Origin: Bacillus chungangensis
Lineage (GTDB): Bacteria > Bacillota > Bacilli > Bacillales > Bacillaceae_C
Direction: 5' to 3'
DNA: 64,000 bases
Assembly (NCBI RefSeq): GCF_030812995.1
Contig: NZ_JAUSTT010000020.1
Span: 34,147-98,146 of the forward strand
The first letter of the stretch is position 1. Every line of letters starts with the position of its first letter. Of this stretch, positions 16,158 to 25,009 are shown one piece after another. The notes under the pieces were generated by a model. It did no database searches and was not told the DNA's origin. It saw only the letters and a program-made list of their open reading frames with translations. Position numbers and translations under genes: made by a program.

Positions 16158-17438
16158 ATGTGGAAATTATTAAGAAATGGTCATTTTACGAAACTATTTT
16201 TAGGAAGAATTGTCTCCAATATTGGCGATAGCATGTATGCCATAGCAGCAATGTGGTTGGTATATGAGTTAACCCAGTCTGCTTTCTATACTGGTTTAGC
16301 CGGATTTTTAACGAGGATTCCTCAAGTATTTCAATTTTTAGCGGGTCCGCTTATTGATAGATGGCCATTGAGAAAAACATTAGTGGCAACACAATTGTGT
16401 CAATTGCTTCTTGTACTCATTATCCCACTTACATATTATACTGGCCATTTAAGTGTAATGGTTGTTCTTATCATTATGCCATTGATATCTTGCATTCAAC
16501 AATTTTCTTATCCCGCCCAGACAGTAGCACTGCCAAGGGTGTTAAAAAAAGAAGAGCTGCTTAAAGGGAATTCGCTGTTTTCCTTCGCGAATCAAGGGAT
16601 TGATATGACATTCAACGGAATAGCTGGCATACTGATTAGCTTCGTTGGTGCTGTGACGATTTACTTATACGACTCTATTGTCTTTGCAATCGCATTGTTC
16701 TTGTTCTGGTCATTGCCTGCTTTCAAAACAGAAACATATGCGAAAGTGAAAAAAAAGAAGCTTGGCAAGACAATCAGAGAGTATGGGAAAGAGTTAAAAG
16801 AAGGATTTCATTATGTGTTCCATTCTATTATTCGCAAGTTTTTCATTGCTACTATTGGTGCGAACTTTATTTTAGGTATAGCCTTTGCTGTCATGCCTGT
16901 CTATGCAGATTTTCGCGGCGGTGCTGCTACTTATGGCTTTTTGATGGTAGCATTTTCGTGCGGCTTTTTAATCGGATCGTTGTTAAGCTCCGTTGCCGGA
17001 CGTTTTCCTCTTGGTATGATGATGATTGTGACATATGTATGTAGTGCAGCAGCTTGGAGTGGATCAGCTTTTCTTCCATGGAACATTCCTTCTATCATTT
17101 TATATGGAATTGCGCTTATACCACTTGGTGCATCCCAAGTGCTTTTGGCAGCAACCGGACAGCGAATCATCCCAAATCAATTGTTAGCGAGAGTTTTTTC
17201 CGTTATTTCGAGCATTTCAGCAGCTGCTATGCCTGTTGGCTCGCTTGTTGGTGGAGCATTAGGCTCTGTTCTAGGCGGACAAATCGTCTTTGCTATCGGC
17301 GGTCTTGGTATGTTGTTTATCGCAATCATCTGGCTCATTGTTCCTGAATTGAGAACGATTCCACGAATCGATGCCATTGATCCCGATGACTATGGACTCG
17401 TTGTAAGATCAACTGAAAATACAATTCCACTCTCTTAA
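16158..17438 (+). CDS. MFS exporter (EntS-like) of the peptide locus
   Basis: A 426-residue, 12-segment major facilitator. It has the early DRWPLRKT motif (the loop 2-3 consensus), an N-terminal GRIVSNIGDSMYAIA and a positively charged central loop (KVKKKKLGK). It resembles the MFS_3/EntS group of proton-driven exporters of siderophores and peptides. It starts 36 bases after the LpxL-fold gene with GGAGA as RBS and no promoter between, so it is the last gene of this operon. Export of the modified product, and hence possible self-protection, is the likely job by context. Confidence 0.75.
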   Translation: MWKLLRNGHFTKLFLGRIVSNIGDSMYAIAAMWLVYELTQSAFYTGLAGFLTRIPQVFQFLAGPLIDRWPLRKTLVATQLCQLLLVLIIPLTYYTGHLSVMVVLIIMPLISCIQQFSYPAQTVALPRVLKKEELLKGNSLFSFANQGIDMTFNGIAGILISFVGAVTIYLYDSIVFAIALFLFWSLPAFKTETYAKVKKKKLGKTIREYGKELKEGFHYVFHSIIRKFFIATIGANFILGIAFAVMPVYADFRGGAATYGFLMVAFSCGFLIGSLLSSVAGRFPLGMMMIVTYVCSAAAWSGSAFLPWNIPSIILYGIALIPLGASQVLLAATGQRIIPNQLLARVFSVISSISAAAMPVGSLVGGALGSVLGGQIVFAIGGLGMLFIAIIWLIVPELRTIPRIDAIDPDDYGLVVRSTENTIPLS

Positions 17439-17443
17439 TAAGC

Positions 17444-17485
17444 ATAAAAAAAGAAAAGACGACTCATCATCTTTTCTTTTTTTAT
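17444..17485. terminator. Bidirectional terminator between the MFS and ABC-F genes
   Basis: ATAAAAAAAGAAAAGA and TCTTTTCTTTTTTTAT form a 16-base stem serving both convergent genes. Confidence 0.85.
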
Positions 17486-17490
17486 GTTAC

Positions 17491-19371
17491 TTATTCATCA
17501 TAAATGTTGCTTAGTTCCTCATAAAGCTGTTCACATTGATGCATTAATTGCTGTTTTTCCTCATATATCTGCTGGAGCACTTCCAATTGCTCTTCATGCG
17601 CCAATTTCTCCGCTAGCAAATCGATGCTTGCTTCCAACTGTTCTATCTGCGCTTCTAGCGTATTGATTAAGTCTTCTTGATTGTTCTTCGCTGCAAAAGT
17701 TGCTTTGTTTTTTACTCGTTTTGTTTCAACCTCTGCTTGCTGCTCCAGCTCACTTCGCTTTTGCTTAGCCCAGTCGTAATTCCCTGCGAAACCTTGTATA
17801 GATTGATCTTGAATCCAATAAATTTTTTCAAACAACCGATTAAGAAAATAACGATCATGCGAAATAGCAATAATGGTGCCGTTAAATTTTTCCAGCGCCT
17901 CCTCTAACACTTCACATGATTCAATATCTAAGTGATTTGTCGGTTCATCCAATATTAATACATTAACATCTTGATACATAAGCTGAGCCAAACGAAGCCG
18001 TACTCTTTCTCCACCACTTAATTGTGAAGCTTGACGAAACACTGAATGTCCATAAAATAAAAATTTGGCTAATATGTGCCTTGCCTCCGCTTCTGTCACC
18101 TGTACTTGACTTCGAAAGGCTGCTAAAACAGTTCCATTCTGTTCTTTATCCATTACAAACTGCGACAAATAGCCAACTTTTACATTGCTGCCAATTTTAA
18201 CGTCGCCGTGATCTGGATTCAGCTTTTGCAGCATGATTTTGACCAATGTTGATTTTCCCGAACCATTATCTCCAACAATCGCAACCCTCTCTTGATAGCG
18301 AACATGCATATTAACATCTTGAAAAAGGCTTTTGTTGTGAAAAGTCTTTGACACACTCTTCAACATGATCACATCATTCCCGCTGCGATGATTAGCATCA
18401 AAGTTAAGTGTTAGCTTCTTGCGATTTATGTTGGGCTTATCTAGCTTTATCATTTTTTCTAATGCTTTTTCCATGCTTCTCGCTCGTTTATGCAAACCTT
18501 CATTTGGAGGGTTTGCTCGATTCGCCCATTCCTTTAATTTTTTAATCGCTTCTTTCATTTTTTTGATTTTTTTCTGCTGTTCTTGATATTGATGAAATGC
18601 TTGTAACAGCCGCTTCTCCTTTTCTTCTACATAACCGGTGAAATTTGTTTCATAGAAATGAAGTTCACCGTCTTCTAATTCATAGATTTTATTCACTACT
18701 TTATCTAAAAAATAGCGATCATGAGAGATGACGACTACAGTGCCTTGATACGTTGCTAAAAATGATTCCAGCCATTCTACTGCACGAATATCTAAATGAT
18801 TTGTCGGTTCATCCAATAGCAGCAAGGCAGGTTTTTTCAACAGCATCATGCCGAGGCCAACTTTTGTCTGCTCACCCCCACTTAAACTAGAAAATAATCG
18901 ATCTTTCAAAGCTTCCATTTGCAGCCCATTTACAATCCTGTCAATCGCTGCTTCTATTTCGTATCCACCTTCATGCGTAAATTGATCTTGGAGCCTTCCA
19001 TAAGCTGCTAAATGAGCTTGCAACTTTCCATTATCACGTTCAGAAGCCATTCTTTTTTCTAACTCTTTCATTGCTTTTTCGATCTCCATTAATTCATGAA
19101 AAACTGATTTTAAAAGTGCTGCTACAGTTATGTCATTTTCAAAGCTAGGAAGCTGTTCCAAATAGCCAATCTTGACGCCCTTTTTCCAATGCAATTGTCC
19201 TTCATCCATCATTTCCATTTTTGACAGTAAGCGAAGAAGCGTCGACTTTCCGCTTCCATTTCGACCAACTAATCCAATTCTGTCTCCCTCGTGGATATCA
19301 AAAGTAATTTCCGCAAAAATATTTGTTCCTCCATATGACTTCGTTAATTTTTGTCCGCTGCATATAATCAT
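17491..19371 (-). CDS. ABC-F family ATPase (ribosome-acting, possible antibiotic protection)
   Basis: About 626 residues, two ABC domains in one chain and no membrane segment. Domain 1 has GRNGSGKST, LSGGEQTK and LLLLDEPTNHLD; domain 2 has GDNGSGKST, LSGGERVR and VLILDEPTNHLD. The charged interdomain linker (about 245-325) is the arm that ABC-F proteins insert into the ribosomal E site, and a coiled coil forms the last ~90 residues. ABC-F proteins rescue stalled or drug-bound ribosomes. The true start is ATG at 19371 after GGAGGAGAAATGGC; the frame continues nine codons upstream. Its leader carries an attenuator-like array (next entries), typical of drug-inducible members such as vmlR and vga. 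Convergent with the peptide locus. Confidence 0.85.
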   Translation of the reverse strand: MIICSGQKLTKSYGGTNIFAEITFDIHEGDRIGLVGRNGSGKSTLLRLLSKMEMMDEGQLHWKKGVKIGYLEQLPSFENDITVAALLKSVFHELMEIEKAMKELEKRMASERDNGKLQAHLAAYGRLQDQFTHEGGYEIEAAIDRIVNGLQMEALKDRLFSSLSGGEQTKVGLGMMLLKKPALLLLDEPTNHLDIRAVEWLESFLATYQGTVVVISHDRYFLDKVVNKIYELEDGELHFYETNFTGYVEEKEKRLLQAFHQYQEQQKKIKKMKEAIKKLKEWANRANPPNEGLHKRARSMEKALEKMIKLDKPNINRKKLTLNFDANHRSGNDVIMLKSVSKTFHNKSLFQDVNMHVRYQERVAIVGDNGSGKSTLVKIMLQKLNPDHGDVKIGSNVKVGYLSQFVMDKEQNGTVLAAFRSQVQVTEAEARHILAKFLFYGHSVFRQASQLSGGERVRLRLAQLMYQDVNVLILDEPTNHLDIESCEVLEEALEKFNGTIIAISHDRYFLNRLFEKIYWIQDQSIQGFAGNYDWAKQKRSELEQQAEVETKRVKNKATFAAKNNQEDLINTLEAQIEQLEASIDLLAEKLAHEEQLEVLQQIYEEKQQLMHQCEQLYEELSNIYDE

Positions 19372-19428
19372 GCCATTTCTCCTCCATTTTTGTATCATTC
19401 GTGTAAATGCCTTTTAAAGAAACGAAAA

Positions 19429-19465
19429 AACCCATGGGAAAGAAATCCTCCCATGGGTAAAAAAA
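19429..19465 (-). terminator. Leader terminator 2 (proximal) of the ABC-F gene
   Basis: On the minus strand ACCCATGGGA and TCCCATGGGT form a perfect stem followed by TTTTTT, 58 bases before the ABC-F start codon. Confidence 0.85.
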
Positions 19466-19488
19466 GCCTGAACATGTAAAATCACGAC

Positions 19489-19512
19489 AAAAAAGAGAGC
19501 AAGCATGCTCTC
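19489..19512 (-). terminator. Leader terminator 1 (distal) of the ABC-F gene
   Basis: On the minus strand GAGAGCA, loop, TGCTCTC is followed by six T. It lies between the leader ORF stop (19559) and terminator 2. Confidence 0.8.
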
Positions 19513-19558
19513 CCAGTTATTTTACGATTCTATAGGGAAAAAGAGATGTCTCACCGTT

Positions 19559-19684
19559 TTATTTCCATATTATGTTATTGAAAAAGGGCACACTTGTCCC
19601 GTTAGCAATAACAACAGAAAAAATTGCACGGCGAATATAAAGGAACTCGATCCATTGTACTCGTGCAATAACGGCTTGACTCAT
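19559..19684 (-). CDS. 41-residue leader peptide upstream of the ABC-F gene
   Basis: ATG at 19684, preceded by a near-perfect RBS (ATAAGGAGGTGAAAGAG), opens a 41-codon frame (MSQAVIARVQWIEFLYIRR...). It ends 47 bases before the first of two tandem terminators. Promoter, translated leader, terminators and resistance-type gene together match ribosome-mediated attenuation. A drug-stalled ribosome on this ORF would prevent terminator formation. The peptide sequence itself is unfamiliar, and its function as a sensor is inferred. Confidence 0.6.
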   Translation of the reverse strand: MSQAVIARVQWIEFLYIRRAIFSVVIANGTSVPFFNNIIWK

Positions 19685-19716
19685 CTCTTTCACCTCCTTA
19701 TATTTGGTCACCTTTT

Positions 19717-19745
19717 ATTGTAAAATGCGCTTTTCTCTTTTGCAA
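19717..19745 (-). promoter_or_regulatory. SigA promoter for the ABC-F leader transcript
   Basis: On the minus strand TTGCAA (19745-19740), 17 bases, TACAAT (19722-19717). Transcription would begin about 25 bases before the leader ORF. Confidence 0.7.
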
Positions 19746-19771
19746 GTGTTCATGTCAACATACTGCCTCGT

Positions 19772-20359
19772 TTATCTCGATACATACCGATTGCCGCTTA
19801 TCCAAAACCGCCAAGGATAATATTTCGCTTCCCCTGAATTGTTAATGCCAATGCGTTCCCCTTGCTCGATCTTATCTGGAGAAAACCCTTTTGTGATATA
19901 AAGAGGAGGCTTGAAAATCAGATGTCCATAGTCATCCATGCTAATGCCTAGTGCTTTCGTCAGTTTTCCCGGTCCACTAGTAAGCTGCCTGATGTCTTTT
20001 ACATTCCTTCTTTCATACATAAGATCAATTCCACCATGTGGTTCCACTGCACGAATTAAAACTGCTTCAGGCTTTTCTACTTCACCACTAACAATATTAA
20101 CTAAACAATGTGTATGCATCACATAAGTATATACATGCCCAGCTTCCCCAAACATTACTTCTGTCCGCTTCGTTCTTCTATTTCCAAAACTATGTGCTGC
20201 CTGATCATCAGGCCCAATATAAGCTTCGGTTTCGACAATAAATCCAGAAGCAATGCCTTGCGCCGTCTCCTTTATTAATAAGCAGCCCAGAAGCGATTGC
20301 GCTAATTCCAACGTCGGCTGCTGATAAAATGTCGATGCTAATGGTTCTGGTTGCTGCAA
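19772..20359 (-). CDS. DNA-3-methyladenine glycosylase (AAG/MPG family)
   Basis: About 195 residues. Family hallmarks are the catalytic VETEAYIGPDDQAAH, GEAGHVYTYVMHTHCLVNIV and LTSGPGKLTKALGI. The enzyme excises alkylated purines such as 3-methyladenine in base excision repair and matches Bacillus YxlJ in length. The start is taken as the TTG at 20359 (AAGGAG 7 bases before); an earlier in-frame TTG at 20377 has a weaker RBS. A single gene. Confidence 0.88.
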   Translation of the reverse strand: MQQPEPLASTFYQQPTLELAQSLLGCLLIKETAQGIASGFIVETEAYIGPDDQAAHSFGNRRTKRTEVMFGEAGHVYTYVMHTHCLVNIVSGEVEKPEAVLIRAVEPHGGIDLMYERRNVKDIRQLTSGPGKLTKALGISMDDYGHLIFKPPLYITKGFSPDKIEQGERIGINNSGEAKYYPWRFWISGNRYVSR

Positions 20360-20395
20360 TGCTTTTTCTCCTTCCAATTTGTTCTCTCTATCGCA

Positions 20396-20626
20396 TCATT
20401 TTATTAACCATTGTTCATCATCTGTTGCATTTTCGGCTTTCATTTTTTCAAGTTCGTATTTCATCTTTTCCGTTTCGATGAGATAATTTTCACGTTTAAG
20501 TTTTTCGAGCTCTAATTCTTTTTCCACTGCTTGCAGTTTCATTTTTGCTTTCTTTTGAGAATGATCTGTTAATATCGCAATAATAGGAATTGAAAAAATG
20601 AGAACAACTGCGACTAATCCAGTCAT
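20396..20626 (-). CDS. Small membrane-anchored coiled-coil protein
   Basis: A 76-residue protein: one N-terminal membrane segment (residues 3-20, LVAVVLIFSIPIIAIL) followed by a charged coiled coil (KELELEKLKRENYLIETEKMKYELEKMK). RBS AAGGGGG before the ATG. The layout recalls PspB/YvlC-type small envelope proteins, but there is no diagnostic motif. It lies 36 bases upstream of the glycosylase gene on the same strand and could be co-transcribed. The 280-base stretch 20627-20906 upstream has no recognisable feature. Confidence 0.65.
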   Translation of the reverse strand: MTGLVAVVLIFSIPIIAILTDHSQKKAKMKLQAVEKELELEKLKRENYLIETEKMKYELEKMKAENATDDEQWLIK

Positions 20627-20906
20627 AAGGAACCCCCTTATTCTTTATTTTACCCAACATCTAACTGGCAGTATGATCCTTAGGAGCATAAAAGGCGATT
20701 GCAAACTACATTGCAATCCTAGCCTTTGGTCTGCTTCTTGTTTAGTGTGAAACCCATTGCCGATAGTAGCTTCACCTTTATTATCATCATTGTACTATAA
20801 TGATATGGTGATTTAAATAATTTACATAAGATGGGGGTAATAAGCATTTGTTTAAATCGTGCACATGCTCGGAATTTGAACTTCGATCTTCCTTTTAAGC
20901 TGCGGA

Positions 20907-21676
20907 TTAGTTCGCACTAGTATAACGTTTTAGTCCTCTCTTCCATTGAATCCTAATCACGATAAATCCAAGTAAGTTATACAAAATGAAATAGAACAAA
21001 TTTTGATAGTTTAACTCGCCTCTTAATAAATCAACAGGGCTGTTCGTAGCCAATAATATCGGAATAACATACACAAAAATTAAGAAGATCACCTTCGGCC
21101 TGAGCGCGGCCTTAATCCGATTTCAAATAAATATTCCGGTACACCCATTAATTGATGTGATCTTTCAATCCAAAATCCTAAATTAACAATAAAATGATTT
21201 AAAATAAAATAGGACAACACACCAAAAACGAGTAGAATGAGATAACCACCAATTTGGAAAATAGTTATCTCCCATTTTAATTTGATCATACAATATATAG
21301 ATAAAGCAGTGGGGATAAGTAAGTTAAAAAGACTTGGAATATCAAACAATTTTACATTTGCAATGAGTTGTGGGTCCATTTGTCTTATCAACAAATAATC
21401 TAAGTTGCCGTCAATCATATCATCAATTAACTGTTCATGTGGAAGGACAAAGAAAAATTGATAAATATATTGAATAAAAGAAAAAGTAGCGATTAACAGT
21501 AAAAACTCATACATGTTCCATCCAGCAATATGATCTGTATATTGATAGAAAATAAGTGTTGCAATGATTTCGGTAATAGCAAAAATGGTTCCAAAAACAA
21601 CGATAAAGATTGAAGTTGTTCGATATGCCAGCATTTGGGCAACACTTTGATTAAAAATAGTCAAGAAATAACGCAT
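20907..21676 (-). pseudogene. ABC-2 permease (second permease), frameshifted by an 11-bp insertion
   Basis: Frame 1 (21676 to 21089) gives 195 residues of a six-segment ABC2_membrane_6-type permease and stops shortly after IGLRP. The rest (VIFLIFVYVIPILL... to GLKRYTSAN) continues in another frame at 20907-21092. At 21096-21111 the sequence reads CGGCC-TGAGCG-CGGCC. Removing one CGGCC plus the spacer (11 bases) restores one continuous frame reading GLRPKVIF. So the gene is intact except for a small duplication-type insertion. It follows the first permease with overlapping TGATG. It may be a real inactivation, a phase-variable state or a sequencing error. Confidence 0.75.
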
Positions 21677-22455
21677 CAGGCATTCACCGCCTCATATCTC
21701 TTTAACCCTTTTTTCCAAAGAATGTGATAGATAAGTAAAAAAAACAATGTCCAAACTAGTGAAACAATCATAAAGAATACTTCATCATCAGTTGATAGCG
21801 CTCCTTGTAAAACTTTCGTGTTGACATAGCCAAAAAGGCTAAATGGCAAGAAAAGGAGGAGATCTTGAACAGTAGTTGGCAACAGATCAAGTGGATACAA
21901 TGTTCCACCTAACAACCCCATTAAAGAAGCATAAAGAGGTCTTAGCGGCCACATTTCTATTAACCAAAAGCTGAATGTACTAACAACTAGTCCAAAAATA
22001 AATAAAAGCAGGAAATTGCATATAAAAAGAAGCATTCCTGTCATTGTAAGACTAATATGAATCATATTTAAAAGATAAAGCACGAAAAGAAAAAATAACA
22101 AAAAAAAGAACAATACGACCTTTGATCCTATATAAGCAAAAAAACTATCTCCTAAAAAACTGTATGGTCTTATTAAATAATGGCTAAGTGTCCCTTTTCT
22201 CACCATATTTGTTAATCTGAATACGTGATCAGATGAAAACATGATGCCGATTAAGGAAACTAAGATTAAATAAGACAACATTGTCTCAAATGTGTAGGCA
22301 TTGATTGCGTTTTGATGATGACTAAAAATCGAACGCCAAACAAATACACTTGTTACTAATTGCAATAACTGCATAACCATACCAGCTAATGTATTCCATT
22401 TAAATTGCAGACCAGCAGCAATCTGATTTTTTAATACTTGTACATATGCCTTCAT
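21676..22455 (-). CDS. ABC-2 type exporter permease
   Basis: About 259 residues, six hydrophobic segments, no signal peptide. It has the ABC2 family layout, with the charged IRPYSFLGDSFFAY segment typical of the DUF990/ABC2_membrane_6 group. The ATG at 22455 is preceded by AAAGGAGAATAAC. It forms a three-gene operon with the upstream ATPase (start-to-stop 2 bases) and the downstream frameshifted permease. Such systems with two permeases export peptides or antibiotics, but the substrate is unknown. Confidence 0.8.
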   Translation of the reverse strand: MKAYVQVLKNQIAAGLQFKWNTLAGMVMQLLQLVTSVFVWRSIFSHHQNAINAYTFETMLSYLILVSLIGIMFSSDHVFRLTNMVRKGTLSHYLIRPYSFLGDSFFAYIGSKVVLFFFLLFFLFVLYLLNMIHISLTMTGMLLFICNFLLLFIFGLVVSTFSFWLIEMWPLRPLYASLMGLLGGTLYPLDLLPTTVQDLLLFLPFSLFGYVNTKVLQGALSTDDEVFFMIVSLVWTLFFLLIYHILWKKGLKRYEAVNA

Positions 22456-22456
22456 G

Positions 22457-23425
22457 TTATTCTCCTTTTTGAAAGAGATCAAAAAGTTTGTCTTCTAAAG
22501 GGACCGCCCCAGTAGAAATATGGTCGAAATGAACAGACTCCTCTATCAACTCTTTTATTACTTCTTGCAGTTCGTTTTCTTTTATTTCCTTTACGAATGT
22601 ATGCTCAAACTTACATTGAAAACCTTTATCACGTAAGACCTCTTTACTTTTATCATTAGCGGTTTGAATTGTTAACAATATTTTTTCCGTTTCAGTGAAA
22701 AGAAAATGTAAATCGCCATCATATGTAATGATGCCTTGCTGCAGAATGACAAGTCTTTGGCATAATGCTTCAATATCTTTCGCATAATGACTAGTCAAAA
22801 TGATCGTTGTATTTGAACGTTCATTCACCTCTTGTAAAAATACATGGATCGCTCTTTGACTATGAATATCAAGCCCAATAGTAGGTTCATCAAGCAATAG
22901 CAGACTAGGCTCATGCAATAATGAAGCGACAAGCTCAAATTTCATTCTTTCTCCTAAAGATAGCTTTCGCACTGGTACATGATACAAATCGGAAATATTC
23001 AATAAGCTGCATAATGTTGAAACTCTCTTTTTATATACTTCATCTTCAATCCGATAAATATTTTTAAGCAGAATAAATGTATCTGATGGCGGAAGATCCC
23101 ATAATAACTGGCTCTTTTGTCCTAGCACCATGCCAATCTGGCGCAAAAATTGCTTTTCTTTACGATAAGGGTTAAAACCATTAACAACAACTTTGCCCTC
23201 ACTTGGTTCTACAATCCCAGAAATAATTTTCATTAAAGTTGTTTTGCCAGCACCGTTTGGTCCCAATAACCCTACTATTTCACCTTTTTCTATTTGCAAT
23301 TGAATATGATTCAAAGCGATATTTGTTTCATATTTTCTTCGAAAGAAATCTTTCATTGTCCCTTTTAATCCACCAAATTTTCTGTAAGTTTTATACGTAT
23401 GAACCAAATCATCTATTTTTATCAT
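22457..23425 (-). CDS. ABC-2 exporter ATPase
   Basis: 322 residues. Walker A GPNGAGKTT, the signature region in variant form LSLGERMK, Walker B LLLLDEPTIGLD, and switch His in LTSHYAKD. The ~70-residue C-terminal extension is typical of drug- and lantibiotic-type ABC-2 ATPases. An N-terminal YRKFGGLKGTMKDFFRRKYET segment precedes the ABC core and is shared by this permease-pair subgroup. First gene of the ATPase-permease-permease operon. Confidence 0.85.
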   Translation of the reverse strand: MIKIDDLVHTYKTYRKFGGLKGTMKDFFRRKYETNIALNHIQLQIEKGEIVGLLGPNGAGKTTLMKIISGIVEPSEGKVVVNGFNPYRKEKQFLRQIGMVLGQKSQLLWDLPPSDTFILLKNIYRIEDEVYKKRVSTLCSLLNISDLYHVPVRKLSLGERMKFELVASLLHEPSLLLLDEPTIGLDIHSQRAIHVFLQEVNERSNTTIILTSHYAKDIEALCQRLVILQQGIITYDGDLHFLFTETEKILLTIQTANDKSKEVLRDKGFQCKFEHTFVKEIKENELQEVIKELIEESVHFDHISTGAVPLEDKLFDLFQKGE

Positions 23426-23513
23426 GCTTCCGTCACTTCTTTATCATTTGTTGGTAATACAACCCTTTATGTGACATTCGATATAAATGTAAAAAAACCT
23501 TTTTAATGGTGTT

Positions 23514-23561
23514 ATGAAAAAAGGCAACGTAAAAGACACTTCGTATCTTTTGCGTTGCCTT
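23514..23561 (-). terminator. Terminator of the panF gene
   Basis: AAGGCAACG(T/C)AAAAGA arms form a 16-base stem at 23521-23560. On the minus strand it is followed by TTTTTT. Confidence 0.88.
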
Positions 23562-23569
23562 CATGCTCC

Positions 23570-25009
23570 TTAGTGAAATGTAGGCCCCACTCTTTCTCTC
23601 GTAGCATAGCTCACAACTATATAACCAATAAGAGAGATCAAGATTGGTAGTACAACGGTATGAAGCCCTAATGCGTTCGGATAAAATTGATCAAATAAAA
23701 TATAAGAGCCCATACCAATAACCATTGAAGCAATAGCACCATATTTATTTCCTTTACTCCAGTAAAGTCCGAGAATAATCGGCCAAATAAAAACAGATTC
23801 TAATCCACCAAAAGCAAATAAATTTAGCCAAATAAGAAGATTTGGTGGACTGAGCGCAAGGATGACTACTAAAATCCCGATTACCGTTGTTACACCGAAG
23901 CTCATTGCTTTTACTTGTTGATTGGTTGCATTTGGTTTTACATAATTTAAATAAACATCTTTGACGACAGCAGAACTGATAAGAAGGAGCAAAGAATCAA
24001 CAGTTGACATAATCGCTGCCATTGGCGCTGCTAATACAATTCCCGCTAGCCATGGAGGCAGCACCTTCAACGAGAGCATCGGCATGACTTTGTCGCCAAT
24101 ATCGATACCTGGAAGAATCGGTCGTGCAAATACGCCAATTAAGTGCATGCCAAGCATAATAAACCCAACAACGGTTGTCCCAACAATGATAGCAGTATGC
24201 ATCGCCTTCGAATTTTTATAAGACATTGCTCGAACTGTAACTTGCGGTAGCGCAACAACTCCAACACCAACCAAAATCCAAAAAGAAGATACATATGCAG
24301 GCGTCAAATCACGAGCTGCTCCAAAAGGAGAGACGAGGTTGGGGTTTTCGGCCACTAACTCCGTCATAATATTTGATATTCCACCGCCAGCAATGATCGT
24401 TGCGATTAATAAGATCAATGTTCCCGCAAACATGATAACGCCTTGAACGGCATCTGTTAGAGCTACTGCATGAAAGCCGCCAATAATCACATAAACTAAA
24501 ACAGAAGCAGCAAAAATAAATAAAGCCGTTGTATAGGACAAACCCGTCAAAGATTCTACTAATCTTGCTCCGCCCACCCATTGGGCAGCCATCGCTGAAA
24601 ACAGAAAAATAATAATACTTAACGCGGAGAGGAGGACAACTGTTTTACTTTGATAACGTTCTTTTAAAAAATCTATGAGCGTAATGGCTTTATATTTCCT
24701 GGCGACAATTGCAAACTTTTTTCCTAAAACCATGAGAACAAAATATCCTGTTGCTAATTGTGCCATTGCTAAAAATACCCATCCAAGACCTTTTGTGTAA
24801 GCAACTCCTGGCCCACCAATAAAACTGCTTGCACTGCCATATGTGGCGATCATCGTCATCGCTAAAATAAATCCACCGAGTTGGCGGCCTCCTAAAAAAT
24901 ACTCAGCTAAAAACGAATCGGTCGCTTTTAATTGTTTACTAGACCAAAAACCGATCACAAAAATAATGACGAGAAAAATAATAAGCGGAAGGATAACCGC
25001 CCAGTTCAT
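23570..25009 (-). CDS. panF: Sodium:pantothenate-type symporter (SSS family)
   Basis: 479 residues, about 13 membrane segments. It shows the sodium:solute symporter signature around GGFHAVALTDAVQGVIM and the N-terminal FLGGRQLGGFILAMTMIATYGSASSFIGG. Length and sequence agree with PanF. It starts 4 bases inside the end of the YhdT-like gene, the usual yhdT-panF gene pair. Predicted to import pantothenate (the CoA precursor) with sodium. Other SSS substrates cannot be excluded. Confidence 0.82.
   Translation of the reverse strand: MNWAVILPLIIFLVIIFVIGFWSSKQLKATDSFLAEYFLGGRQLGGFILAMTMIATYGSASSFIGGPGVAYTKGLGWVFLAMAQLATGYFVLMVLGKKFAIVARKYKAITLIDFLKERYQSKTVVLLSALSIIIFLFSAMAAQWVGGARLVESLTGLSYTTALFIFAASVLVYVIIGGFHAVALTDAVQGVIMFAGTLILLIATIIAGGGISNIMTELVAENPNLVSPFGAARDLTPAYVSSFWILVGVGVVALPQVTVRAMSYKNSKAMHTAIIVGTTVVGFIMLGMHLIGVFARPILPGIDIGDKVMPMLSLKVLPPWLAGIVLAAPMAAIMSTVDSLLLLISSAVVKDVYLNYVKPNATNQQVKAMSFGVTTVIGILVVILALSPPNLLIWLNLFAFGGLESVFIWPIILGLYWSKGNKYGAIASMVIGMGSYILFDQFYPNALGLHTVVLPILISLIGYIVVSYATRERVGPTFH

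Noticed and set aside
20907..21092. Separate 61-residue membrane protein with GTG start
   Set aside because: Its sequence continues the upstream permease exactly when 11 inserted bases are removed, so it is the 3' part of the same gene.
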